DNA from: Nocardioides humi
Lineage (GTDB): Bacteria; Actinomycetota; Actinomycetes; Propionibacteriales; Nocardioidaceae
Reading direction: 5' to 3'
DNA: 64,000 bases
Assembly: GCF_006494775.1 (NCBI RefSeq)
Contig: NZ_CP041146.1
Coordinates: 124,001 to 188,000 of the forward strand
Under the pieces are notes generated by a model that ran no database searches, had not been told where the DNA came from, and was given only the letters and a program-made list of their open reading frames with translations. A program made the translations under genes and the position numbers. This document shows positions 19,397 through 27,219 of the stretch, piece after piece (position 1 is the stretch's first letter; every line of letters starts with the position of its first letter).

Positions 19397-19849
19397 TCAC
19401 GACTGGAAACCTCCGGTTGAACCGTAGCCGCCGCTGCCACGCACGCTCTCGGGAAGGGCGGTCACCGGCTCGAACCGGGCCCGCTCCACCCGCTGGACGA
19501 CCAGCTGGGCGATGCGGTCTCCCCGGCGCAGCGTGATCGCCTCCACCGGGTCGTGGTTGATCAGCAGCACCTTGATCTCCCCACGGTAGCCCGCGTCCAC
19601 GGTTCCCGGGGTGTTGACGATGGAGAGACCGTGCCGGGCGGCCAGGCCGGAGCGCGGATGGACCAGCGCGACGTACCCCTCGGGCAGCGCGATCGCGATC
19701 CCGGTCGGGATCAGCGCGCGCTCCCCCGGCGCGAGGGCGACGTCGACGCCGGCGACCAGGTCGGCGCCCGCGTCGCCGGGATGGGCGTAGGCGGGCAGCG
19801 GCAGGTCGGGGTCGAGCTGCTGGACGGCGATCACGAGATCCTCGGGCAC
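19397..19849 (-). CDS. dut: dUTP diphosphatase
   Basis: 150 residues. It hydrolyses dUTP to dUMP and keeps uracil out of DNA, acting as a trimer. The five motifs are visible: AGADLVAG (1), [11 protein letters not shown] (2), [13 protein letters not shown] (3), [11 protein letters not shown] (4) and the C-terminal GSGGYGSTG (5). The GTG at 19849 follows a TAGGGT box by 8 bases. It leads the operon dut-DUF3710-OB-DUF3159. Confidence 0.97.
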   Translation of the reverse strand: MPEDLVIAVQQLDPDLPLPAYAHPGDAGADLVAGVDVALAPGERALIPTGIAIALPEGYVALVHPRSGLAARHGLSIVNTPGTVDAGYRGEIKVLLINHDPVEAITLRRGDRIAQLVVQRVERARFEPVTALPESVRGSGGYGSTGGFQS

Positions 19850-19857
19850 GGGGAGAC

Positions 19858-19863
19858 ACCCTA
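19858..19863 (-). promoter_or_regulatory. -10 box TAGGGT, leaderless start of dut
   Basis: TAGGGT is 8 bases before GTG 19849. Confidence 0.6.
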
Positions 19864-19902
19864 GCGACCGGGCTCGACCGGGCGGATGGGATCATCCTCC
19901 CC

Positions 19903-20385
19903 GTGAGCGAGAGCGCGGCGTACCAGGAGCGGCTGCGGGTGCCGCTGCGCTGGTGGGCCCAGGGCACGATGCTCGTCGCGACCCTCTGGCTCACCCTGAT
20001 CGTCGCCCTCATCGGCCACGCCGCGTGGCTCGCCTGGGTCGTGACCGGCCTGGCGATGGTCGGCATGGCCGCCGGCCTGCGGGCCTACGGCGGCGCGCGG
20101 GTGGTCGTGTCCGACGGCTGGTTCCGCGCGGGCCGGGCCCGGATCGAGATGACGTACGTCGGCGCGGCCGAGGCGCTCGACGCCGACACCACCCGCCGGG
20201 TGTCGGGGCCGGAGGCCGACGCGCGGGCCTATCTCCTGCTGCGCCCCTACCTGCGCCAGTCGGTCAAGGTGGAGATCACCGACCCGGCCGACCCGGTGCC
20301 GTACTGGCTGGTCAGCTCCCGCCACCCCCGCGCGCTGGCCGGCGCCCTCAACGCCGTGCGCACCGGCGGCACGGCCGACCAGTAG
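19903..20385 (+). CDS. DUF3093 membrane protein
   Basis: 160 residues with two N-terminal membrane helices (about 20-65) and a cytosolic domain. RVPLRWWAQGTM near the N terminus and the closing VPYWLVSSRHPRALAGAL are typical of DUF3093, which is found next to dut in actinobacteria (Rv2698). Function unknown. It starts at a GTG divergent from dut. The stop codon lies in a 12-base tandem repeat. Confidence 0.88.
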   Translation: MSESAAYQERLRVPLRWWAQGTMLVATLWLTLIVALIGHAAWLAWVVTGLAMVGMAAGLRAYGGARVVVSDGWFRAGRARIEMTYVGAAEALDADTTRRVSGPEADARAYLLLRPYLRQSVKVEITDPADPVPYWLVSSRHPRALAGALNAVRTGGTADQ

Positions 20386-20399
20386 GCCGACCAGTAGGC
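20373..20399 (+). repeat. 12-base tandem repeat across the DUF3093 stop codon
   Basis: GGCCGACCAGTA occurs twice in a row, followed by GGC. The first copy carries the DUF3093 stop; the second supplies the TAG of the -10 box of the next gene. Confidence 0.9.
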
Positions 20400-20400
20400 T
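20395..20400 (+). promoter_or_regulatory. -10 box TAGGCT, leaderless start of the DUF4235 gene
   Basis: TAGGCT is 6 bases before ATG 20407. Confidence 0.6.
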
Positions 20401-20406
20401 CGGGCC

Positions 20407-20697
20407 ATGGCACAGGACAGCTCGAAGGTCTGGTCGGTGTTCTCCCTCGTCGCGGCGCTCGGCGCCGCGGCGGTCGCCAAGAAGGGGCTGGACACCAGCT
20501 GGAGGGCGGCCACCGGCAAGCAGCCGCCGGCCAACCCGGCCGATCCCGACGTCGACGTCTGGGAGGCGGTGGCCTGGGCCGCGGTCAGCGGCACCTTCGT
20601 GGCGCTCGCCAAGATGCTGGCGCAGCGCCGGGCCGCGACGTACTACCTGAAGTCGACCGGCCACCTGCCGCCGGGCCTGCGCCAGGGCGACGCCTGA
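20407..20697 (+). CDS. DUF4235 small membrane protein
   Basis: 96 residues with two hydrophobic segments (VFSLVAALGAAAVAKKG and AVAWAAVSGTFVALAKML) joined by a Pro/Asp loop. The pattern and length match DUF4235, a family of small actinobacterial membrane proteins of unknown role. It ends 14 bases before the hairpin element. Confidence 0.88.
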   Translation: MAQDSSKVWSVFSLVAALGAAAVAKKGLDTSWRAATGKQPPANPADPDVDVWEAVAWAAVSGTFVALAKMLAQRRAATYYLKSTGHLPPGLRQGDA

Positions 20698-20711
20698 CGG
20701 CGTCGGGTCGC

Positions 20712-20838
20712 GTGGCGCTCAGCGTTGTCCAGCGCGTGCGATGGCAAGGCGGCGCCGCGAAGGCGACCTTCGAGCGGAGCGGGTCGTTGAGCGGCGCCAA
20801 CGCCGCCAGCGTGCGTGCTGGGCGACGCTGAGCGCTAC
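20712..20838. repeat. 127-bp imperfect palindromic element between convergent genes
   Basis: The outer 27-30 bases (20712-20741 and 20809-20838) pair along their length with only one or two true mismatches; most other differences are transitions that would give G-U pairs in RNA. Inside, GGCGGCGCC and the GGTCG/CGACC segments pair again, so nearly the whole element can fold into one long hairpin with a small apex near 20770-20780. It fills the gap between the convergent DUF4235 and DUF4193 genes and includes the DUF4193 stop. It could be a bidirectional terminator or a dispersed palindromic or MITE-like repeat. Confidence 0.7.
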
Positions 20839-21125
20839 GCGCAGTCCTTGCAGATCATCTTCTTCTCGTCAGCCAGCTGGCTGCGGTGGTGGACCAGGAA
20901 GCAGCTCATGCAGGTGAACTCGTCGTCCTGCTTGGGCTTCACCTCGACGGCGAGCTCCTCGTGGGAAAGGTCCGCGCCGGGCAGCTCGAAGGACTCAGCG
21001 GCCTCCGCCTCGTCCTCGTCGACCTTGCCGGAGTTCTTGTCGTGGCGGCGCGCCTTGAGCTCTTCGATGCTCTCCTCGGACTGCTCGTCCTCGTTCTTGC
21101 GTGGTGCGTCGTAGTCAGTCGCCAT
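20835..21125 (-). CDS. DUF4193 zinc-ribbon protein
   Basis: 96 residues. The first two thirds are charged and probably disordered (MATDYDAPRKNEDE, then acidic). The end holds CMSCFLVHHRSQLADEKK and CKDC, two CxxC pairs that suit a zinc ribbon. This is the DUF4193 family (Rv2699c), conserved near dut and suhB; function unknown. GGGGAG precedes the ATG. Its stop codon lies in the right arm of the hairpin element. Confidence 0.9.
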   Translation of the reverse strand: MATDYDAPRKNEDEQSEESIEELKARRHDKNSGKVDEDEAEAAESFELPGADLSHEELAVEVKPKQDDEFTCMSCFLVHHRSQLADEKKMICKDCA

Positions 21126-21152
21126 GACGTGTGTGCTCTCTCCCCTCAGCTG

Positions 21153-21185
21153 GCCGCCCGCCGCACTGGTTGTGCGGGCGGGCGC
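21153..21185 (-). terminator. GC-rich hairpin, possible terminator of the phosphatase gene
   Basis: GCCGCCCGCCGCAC and GTGCGGGCGGGCGC can pair with one shift around TGGTT. It lies about 90-120 bases past the stop at 21275 and before the DUF4193 start on the same strand. There is no U-tail. Confidence 0.4.
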
Positions 21186-21274
21186 GGCAGATTGTGCACC
21201 ATCGGGGCCGGTTCGCGACACCCGGGTCGATGCGAGTCGCCAGAACAGTCACCAGTGCCCGCCTATTCCCGGGT

Positions 21275-22075
21275 TCAGACCCCCAGAAAACCGGCGGTCC
21301 GGACGGCGGCCAGGAGCTCGTCGAAACCGTGCTCCGGAGCACACACGACGGCCTCCTCGCCGGCGGCGCCGACGGTGACGAGCAGCCGGGCGCCGGCGAG
21401 CCGGGCGATCAGCCCGCCGGCGGCGTGGTCCCACAGGTGGACGCCCTCCTCGACGTACCCGTCGAGCGCTCCCTCGGCCACCCGGCACAGGTCGAGCGCG
21501 CAGGAGCCGGTGCGCCGGATGTCGCGGATGTGCGGCAGCAGCCGGGCCGCGGCGGCGGCCTGCACCTCGCGCACCGGCCGGGTGTAGTTGAAGCCGGTGG
21601 CGACCAGGCGGTGCGCCAGCGGCGCCGGAGGGCGTACGGCGAGCGGGATGCCGTCCCGGGTCGGGAGGCCGCCGGCGTGGCCGGCGTAGAGCACGTCCTT
21701 GGCGACGTCCATCACGACGCCGGCGACGACCTCGCCGCCGACCTCGGCGGCGATCGAGACGGCGTACTCCGGGATGCCGTAGAGGAAGTTCACGGTGCCG
21801 TCGATCGGGTCGACGACCCAGCGCACGCCGGACGTGCCGGCGATGTCGTCGCCCTCCTCGCCGAGGAAGGCGTCGTCGGGGCGGGCCTCGAGGACCAGCC
21901 GCCGGACCAGCTCCTCGCTGGCCCGGTCGGCCGCGGTGACGACGTCGATGTCGCTGGACTTGGTGGCGGCGACGGAGACGCCGCGGGCGGCGTGCTCGCG
22001 GACCAGGCCGGCGGCCCGGCGGGCGACGCCCTCTGCCAGTGCCCGCAGCGCCGCGGGGTCGGTGGAGCCGCTCAT
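21275..22075 (-). CDS. Inositol monophosphatase family protein (SuhB-like)
   Basis: 266 residues, the usual family length. It is a Mg2+-dependent phosphatase. The metal ligands are visible in [19 protein letters not shown] and [10 protein letters not shown]. Substrates in the family include inositol-1-phosphate, histidinol phosphate and PAP; the context does not decide, although the M. tuberculosis gene in this place is suhB (Rv2701c). The ATG overlaps the stop of the ferrochelatase gene (ATGA). Confidence 0.92.
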   Translation of the reverse strand: MSGSTDPAALRALAEGVARRAAGLVREHAARGVSVAATKSSDIDVVTAADRASEELVRRLVLEARPDDAFLGEEGDDIAGTSGVRWVVDPIDGTVNFLYGIPEYAVSIAAEVGGEVVAGVVMDVAKDVLYAGHAGGLPTRDGIPLAVRPPAPLAHRLVATGFNYTRPVREVQAAAAARLLPHIRDIRRTGSCALDLCRVAEGALDGYVEEGVHLWDHAAGGLIARLAGARLLVTVGAAGEEAVVCAPEHGFDELLAAVRTAGFLGV

Positions 22076-23172
22076 GCGTCGCTGCCCACGCAGCAGCCGA
22101 GCGGGCAGCAGTCGTGCGAGGGCCCGCGGACGCCCAGCGCCGGCCGGGCGACGGCCTCGCCCCGCTCGGCGGCGGCGCGCTCGAGGACGAGCTCGCGGAC
22201 GGCGGTGACGAACGCCGGGTGGGTGCCCGCCGAGGCCGCGCGCCGGGCGGGGAGCCCCAGCCGCTCGGCGGTGGCGAGGGCCTCGGTGTCGAGGTCGTAG
22301 ACGACCTCCATGTGGTCGGAGACGAAGCCGACCGGGATGAGGACGACCGCGGCCGTCCCCTCCGCGGCGAGCTCCTCGAGCCGGTCGTTGACGTCCGGCT
22401 CCAGCCATGGCACGTGCGGGGCTCCGGAGCGGGAGCAGTAGACGAGCTCGTGGGGACGCTCGACGCCGGTCGCGGCCGCGACCCGGGCGGCCACGACGGC
22501 CGCGACGTCGAGGTGCTGGGCGACGTACGCGCCGCCCTCGGGTCCGCTGTCGTCGCTCATCGAGATCGGGATCGAGTGGGTGACGAAGACCAGCCGGGCC
22601 TCGTCGCGGACGTCGTCGGGCAGGTCGGCGAGCGCCGCCAGCACGCCGTCGACATTGGCGGCGACGAAGCCGGGGTGGTTGTAGTACGCGCGGATCTTGT
22701 CGAGCCGCGGCGCCGCGAGCCCGTCGGGCACGGCCGCGGTGGCGGCCGCCAGGTTGTCGAGGTACTGGCGGCAGCTGGACCACGAGGAATACGCCGAGGT
22801 GACCAGGCAGAGCGCGCGGCGTACGCCGTCGGCGGCCATCTGCGCGACCGTGTCGGCGAGATAGGGCGCCCAGTTGCGGTTGCCCCAGTAGACTGGCACG
22901 TCGAGGCCGTGGTCGGCGAGCTCCTTCTCGACCGCCGCGATGAGCACCCGGTTCTGGTCGTTGATCGGCGAGCGGCCGCCGAAGAGGAAGTAGTGCTCCC
23001 CCACCACCTCGAGCCGCTCGCGCGGGATGCCCCGGCCCCGGGTGACGTTCTCCAGGAACGGGACGACGTCCTCGGGCTGCTCGGGTCCGCCGAAGGACAC
23101 CAGCAGCAGGGCGTCGTACGGGTCGGTCGGGGACGGGACGAGGTCCGGCCTGGCCTGCTGGGGATTGGGCAC
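22072..23172 (-). CDS. hemH: Ferrochelatase (coproporphyrin-type)
   Basis: 366 residues. It inserts Fe2+ into a porphyrin; in actinobacteria the substrate is expected to be coproporphyrin III. Family motifs include [15 protein letters not shown] at the start, and [11 protein letters not shown] with the metal-facing His. The C terminus [10 protein letters not shown] places Cys at 355, 356, 360 and 361, which fits the [2Fe-2S] cluster of actinobacterial enzymes. A GTG at 23172 is used, with TACGAT 6 bases before it; the longer upstream ATG reading would run through the promoter. Confidence 0.95.
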   Translation of the reverse strand: MPNPQQARPDLVPSPTDPYDALLLVSFGGPEQPEDVVPFLENVTRGRGIPRERLEVVGEHYFLFGGRSPINDQNRVLIAAVEKELADHGLDVPVYWGNRNWAPYLADTVAQMAADGVRRALCLVTSAYSSWSSCRQYLDNLAAATAAVPDGLAAPRLDKIRAYYNHPGFVAANVDGVLAALADLPDDVRDEARLVFVTHSIPISMSDDSGPEGGAYVAQHLDVAAVVAARVAAATGVERPHELVYCSRSGAPHVPWLEPDVNDRLEELAAEGTAAVVLIPVGFVSDHMEVVYDLDTEALATAERLGLPARRAASAGTHPAFVTAVRELVLERAAAERGEAVARPALGVRGPSHDCCPLGCCVGSDA

Positions 23173-23178
23173 CCGTCC

Positions 23179-23184
23179 ATCGTA
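23179..23184 (-). promoter_or_regulatory. -10 box TACGAT, leaderless start of hemH
   Basis: TACGAT is 6 bases before GTG 23172. Confidence 0.55.
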
Positions 23185-23204
23185 GGGAGGACGATGACGG
23201 CGCA

Positions 23205-24416
23205 ATGCTGCAGACCTATCGCCAGATCTTCACGCCGGCCACGGCACTGTTCAGCCTGACCGGGCTGGTGGCCCGGCTGCCCATCTCCATGGTGGGCCTC
23301 GGCATCGTGCTGCTGGCCGAGCACGAGTCCGGCTCCTACGGCTTCGCGGGCTCGGTGTCCGCGGTCGCCCTCATCGCCAATGCGGTGTTCGCCATCCCGC
23401 AGGGACGGCTCCTGGACCGGCTCGGGCAGGGGCGCGTGCTGCCGGTCGTGATCACGGTCTGGGGCATCGGTCTCGCGCTGACCATGGGCTCGCTGTCGTG
23501 GGACTGGCCCACGTGGTCGACGTACGCGCTCGCGGCCGTGACCGGGGCGGCGCTGCCGTCGGTCGGCACCTGCGTGCGGGCCCGCTGGTCCCACACGCTG
23601 GCCGAGCGGCCCGACCGGCTGCACACCGCGTTCTCGTTCGAGGCGGTCGCCGACGAGGCGGTCTTCCTCGTCGGGCCGATCGCGGTGACGCTGCTGTCGA
23701 CCGGGGTGCACCCGGCGGCCGGGCTGGTCTCCGCGCTGCTGGCCGGGCTGCTGGGCACCTTCGGGTTCGCCGCGCAGCGGGGCACCGAGCCGCCGGCGCA
23801 CGCGCGGACCGGCTCGGACGGCGCCCGGCCGCCGATGCCGTGGCCGGTGATCGCCCCGCTCACGGTCGTCGGCGCCGCGCTGGGGGTGCTCTTCGGGGCC
23901 GCCGAGGTCGTCACTGTCGCCTTCGCCGACGAGCAGGGCCGCAAGTCCGCCGCCGGCTTCCTGCTCGCGACCTGGGCGCTGGGCAGCCTGCTCGCCGGCC
24001 TGGCCTCGGGCGCCGTGTCCTGGCGCCGGGGACCGCTCTTCCGGATGCGGGTCGGCGGGGCGGGGATGCTGCTGGCGATGATCCCACTGCCGTTCGTCCC
24101 GTCGCTGCCCGTGATGGCGGCGGTGCTGCTGGTGGGCGGGCTCGCGATCTCCCCCACGCTGATCGCCACCATGTCGCTGGCCGAGCAGCAGCTGCCGGCC
24201 GCCCGGCTCACCGAGGGCCTGGCGTTCGTCCAGACCGGTCTCGCGGCCGGGCTGGCGCCGGGCGCCGCCCTCGCGGGGGTGATCATCGACGAGCGGGGCG
24301 CCTCGCCGGCGTACCTCGTCTGCGTCGTCGGCGGCGTCCTGGTCCTCGTCGGCGCGCTGCTGACGCGACCCCTGCGGCAGACCGCTAGCGTGCCCTCCCA
24401 TGAGCACCTGGCGTAG
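23205..24416 (+). CDS. Major facilitator superfamily transporter
   Basis: 403 residues with twelve predicted helices and a central loop near residues 200-220. A motif-A-like segment is visible after helix 2 ([14 protein letters not shown]). Substrate is unknown; the overall pattern resembles small drug or sugar efflux carriers. GGGAGG lies somewhat far (about 14 bases) from ATG 23205. The last 17 bases overlap the lactone-oxidase gene, whose own -10 box is inside this coding region. Confidence 0.82.
   Translation: MLQTYRQIFTPATALFSLTGLVARLPISMVGLGIVLLAEHESGSYGFAGSVSAVALIANAVFAIPQGRLLDRLGQGRVLPVVITVWGIGLALTMGSLSWDWPTWSTYALAAVTGAALPSVGTCVRARWSHTLAERPDRLHTAFSFEAVADEAVFLVGPIAVTLLSTGVHPAAGLVSALLAGLLGTFGFAAQRGTEPPAHARTGSDGARPPMPWPVIAPLTVVGAALGVLFGAAEVVTVAFADEQGRKSAAGFLLATWALGSLLAGLASGAVSWRRGPLFRMRVGGAGMLLAMIPLPFVPSLPVMAAVLLVGGLAISPTLIATMSLAEQQLPAARLTEGLAFVQTGLAAGLAPGAALAGVIIDERGASPAYLVCVVGGVLVLVGALLTRPLRQTASVPSHEHLA
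24386..24391 (+). promoter_or_regulatory. -10 box TAGCGT of the lactone-oxidase gene
   Basis: TAGCGT lies inside the end of the MFS gene, 8 bases before ATG 24400. Confidence 0.5.
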
Positions 24417-25704
24417 CTGGTCCGGCCTCGAGTCGGCTGCCGGCCTGGAGGCGGTCCGGCCGGGCGACGCGGCCGAGGTCGCCGACGTCGTACGACGGGC
24501 GCGCGCCGCCGGCCGGACGGTCAAGAGCGCCGGCACCGGCCACAGCTTCACGGGCATCGCCACCCCGCGCGACGTCCACCTGCTCCCGGAGCGGATGCGC
24601 GGGATCGTCGCGGTCGACCGGGAGGCGATGACCGTCACGGCGCTGGCCGGGACCCAGCTGAAGGTGTTCAACGCCGAGCTCGCGCGGCTCGGCCTGAGCC
24701 TGCACAACATGGGCGACATCGCCGAGCAGACCCTCGCCGGCGCCATCTCCACCGGCACCCACGGCACGGGCGGCCGCGCGGCGGGGCTCGCCGCCCAGGT
24801 CGTCGGCGTGGAGCTGGTGACCGGCACCGGCGAGGTGCTGCGGGCGTCGGCCGCCGAGAGTCCCGAGGTGCTCGACCTGGCACGGGTCGGGCTGGGCGCG
24901 CTCGGCGTCCTCGTCACCGTCACCTTCGCCGTCGAGCCGCTGTTCCTGCTCCGGGCCGAGGAGCGGCCGATGTCGTGGACCGACGCGCTCGCGGCCTTCG
25001 ACGACCTGACGGCGGCGCACGACCACGTCGACATGTACTGGTTCCCCCACTCCGACCGGATGCTGACCAAGCGCAACACCCGGGTCGGCACCGATCTCGC
25101 GGCGGCCGAGCCGCTGCCGCGCTGGCGGGCCTGGCTCGACGACGACCTGCTCTCCAACTCCGTCTTCGGCGCCCAGACCGCCGCCCTCAACCTGGCCCCG
25201 CGCGCCATCCCGGCCGCCAATCGGCTCGCCTCCCGGCTGCTCGGACCGCGCAGCTACACCGACCTCGCGCACCGGGTCCTCACGACCGAGCGGCGCGTGG
25301 TGTTCCGCGAGATGGAGTACGCCGTGCCGCGCGCGGCCGGCCTCGACGTGCTGCGCGCGTGCCGCACCGCGTTCGAGCGCTCGGGCCTGACCGTGTCCTT
25401 CCCGGTCGAGATCCGGGTGGCGCCGCCCGACGACGTCCCGCTCTCGACGTCCTACGACCGGGACTCCTTCTACCTGGCCTTCCACACCCACCGGCGGGCC
25501 GACCACACCGCCTACTTCGCGCTGATGGAGCCGATCCTGCGGGCCCACGAGGGCCGGCCGCACTGGGGGAAGCTGCACACCCTGGAGGCCGCGGACGTCG
25601 CGGCGCTCTACCCGCGGCTCGGCGACTTCCTCGCCCTGCGCGAGCGCCTCGACCCGGACCGGGTGTTCGCCAATCCCTACCTCGAGCGGGTGCTCGGTGG
25701 CTGA
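24400..25704 (+). CDS. FAD-linked sugar-1,4-lactone oxidase (arabinono/gulonolactone type)
   Basis: 434 residues. An N-terminal FAD_binding_4 domain (about 15-180) has GTGHSFTG and the family's GAISTGTHGTG. The C-terminal ALO domain ends with HWGKLHTL, a conserved active-site stretch. Members oxidise aldonolactones or alditols; M. tuberculosis Rv1771 is an L-gulono-1,4-lactone dehydrogenase. Whether the flavin is covalent here is not clear. It overlaps both neighbours slightly (MFS gene 17 bases, SEC-C gene 8 bases). Confidence 0.88.
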   Translation: MSTWRSWSGLESAAGLEAVRPGDAAEVADVVRRARAAGRTVKSAGTGHSFTGIATPRDVHLLPERMRGIVAVDREAMTVTALAGTQLKVFNAELARLGLSLHNMGDIAEQTLAGAISTGTHGTGGRAAGLAAQVVGVELVTGTGEVLRASAAESPEVLDLARVGLGALGVLVTVTFAVEPLFLLRAEERPMSWTDALAAFDDLTAAHDHVDMYWFPHSDRMLTKRNTRVGTDLAAAEPLPRWRAWLDDDLLSNSVFGAQTAALNLAPRAIPAANRLASRLLGPRSYTDLAHRVLTTERRVVFREMEYAVPRAAGLDVLRACRTAFERSGLTVSFPVEIRVAPPDDVPLSTSYDRDSFYLAFHTHRRADHTAYFALMEPILRAHEGRPHWGKLHTLEAADVAALYPRLGDFLALRERLDPDRVFANPYLERVLGG

Positions 25705-26095
25705 GCCGCGGCCCGCCTGCCCCTGCGACTCCGGGCGGACGTACGACGACTGCTGCCGCCCCTACCACCGCGACCCCGGCTCGGCGCCGACCGCGGAGGC
25801 GCTGATGCGCTCGCGGTACTCCGCGTTCGTCAAGGGCCTGGCGTCGTACCTGCTGCACACCTGGCACCCCGCCACCCGCCCGCCCTCGCTCCAGCTCGAC
25901 GACCGGGTCCGGTGGGTCGGCCTGGAGGTGCTCGCGACGCAGGACGGCGGCCCCGCGGACCGGCGCGGCATGGTGGAGTTCCTCGCCCGCCACACCCGCG
26001 ACGGCCGACCCGGGTCCCTGCACGAGATCAGCCGGTTCCGACGGCAGGGCGACACCTGGCTCTACGTCCGCGGCCGGGCTCGGTGGAGGGCGTAG
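25697..26095 (+). CDS. YchJ-like SEC-C motif protein (UPF0225)
   Basis: 132 residues from GTG 25697. The N terminus CPCDSGRTYDDCCRPYH is a SEC-C metal-binding motif, followed by the YchJ domain (AEALMRSRYSAF and TWHPATRP). These proteins bind zinc; function unknown. The gene overlaps the lactone-oxidase stop by 8 bases, so translation is likely coupled. Confidence 0.9.
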   Translation: MAEPRPACPCDSGRTYDDCCRPYHRDPGSAPTAEALMRSRYSAFVKGLASYLLHTWHPATRPPSLQLDDRVRWVGLEVLATQDGGPADRRGMVEFLARHTRDGRPGSLHEISRFRRQGDTWLYVRGRARWRA

Positions 26096-26140
26096 GCTCG
26101 TGCGAACAGATCAGCAGCAGGCACACGACCCGAGGGCAGC

Positions 26141-27094
26141 ATGACCGACACGGCGGACCAGGGCGGCACGGGCCGCCCCGCGCGCCTGACCCTCGACTCC
26201 GCCGGCTCGGACCGGCGACGCCTGCTGCTCGTGGACGACCAGGGCGGTGGGTTCACCCTCGACATCACGCCCGACCTGCGCGCGGCGGTGCGCGGCGACA
26301 CACCGCGTCGATTGGAGACCTCGATGAGCACCAGCATCCGGCCCCGCGAGATCCAGACCCGGATCCGGTCCGGCGAGTCCGCCGAGGCGGTGGCCGAGGC
26401 GGCCGGCACGTCCGTGGAGGCGATCATGCCGTACGTCGCGCCCGTGCTCGCCGAGCGTGAGCACGTCGCCGGGCGGGCCCAGCGGGCCTCGGTGCGCCGC
26501 ACCCCCGGCGAGGGTCAGTCCGGCCCGGCCCAGTCCCGGGTGCTCGGCGACGCCGTCGCCGCCCACCTGCGCGGCCGCGGCGGCGACCCGGAGGCCGTCG
26601 CGTGGGACGCCTACCGGCGCGACACCGGCCGCTGGGTGCTGACCGGGACCTTCGAGACCGCCGAGCGCGGCGGCGTCGCCCGGTTCACCTACGACGCCCC
26701 CGGCAACTACGTCCTCTCCGACAACGACGACGCCCGCTGGCTGATCGGCGAGGCGCTGCCCGCCGCCGAGCCGGCCCGCGACGACCTCCAGCAGGCCCGC
26801 GAGCGCCGACTGGCCGCCGTACCCGAGGAGCTGCCGCTCGGCGACACCCTCCCGCTCGGCGACTCCGTCGACCAGGCGCTCGACCTCGTCGCCGGCGAGG
26901 CGGCCGAGCCCCTCGTCCCGGCCGACGAGCCGATCCGGGCCACCGCCGAGCAGCCGGCCCCCGAGCCGGTCGAGGAGTCGCGCCCCGACGCCGAGGCGGA
27001 GCGCGCCCGGCACCGCCGGCCGGTGCAGAAGAAGCGCGGTCGCGCCTCGGTTCCCAGCTGGGACGAGATCATGTTCGGCGGCGGCGACCAGTAG
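26141..27094 (+). CDS. sepH: Septation protein SepH
   Basis: 317 residues. SepH binds FtsZ and promotes its assembly at division sites in actinobacteria. The N-terminal DUF3071 domain (about 15-180) contains the helix-turn-helix-like IRSGESAEAVAEAAG segment needed for FtsZ binding in studied homologues. A long acidic Pro/Ala-rich linker follows, and the C terminus ends in SVPSWDEIMFGG, the conserved tail. GAGGG precedes the ATG by 5 bases. A short hairpin (27106-27123) follows the gene. Confidence 0.93.
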   Translation: MTDTADQGGTGRPARLTLDSAGSDRRRLLLVDDQGGGFTLDITPDLRAAVRGDTPRRLETSMSTSIRPREIQTRIRSGESAEAVAEAAGTSVEAIMPYVAPVLAEREHVAGRAQRASVRRTPGEGQSGPAQSRVLGDAVAAHLRGRGGDPEAVAWDAYRRDTGRWVLTGTFETAERGGVARFTYDAPGNYVLSDNDDARWLIGEALPAAEPARDDLQQARERRLAAVPEELPLGDTLPLGDSVDQALDLVAGEAAEPLVPADEPIRATAEQPAPEPVEESRPDAEAERARHRRPVQKKRGRASVPSWDEIMFGGGDQ

Positions 27095-27207
27095 ATCTGG
27101 TCGAGCGCGTCTCCGGCGACGCGAAAGCAAAGCAAGTTCCCGGAGGTCGCCTCCCGCCGCGCTGCCGACAGTGGCCCGCCGCCGCCCCAGCCGGCGGCAA
27201 AAGCGCG

Positions 27208-27213
27208 TAGCGT
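27208..27213 (+). promoter_or_regulatory. -10 box TAGCGT, leaderless start of the double-SDR gene
   Basis: TAGCGT is 6 bases before ATG 27220. Confidence 0.6.
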
Positions 27214-27219
27214 GCGCGC

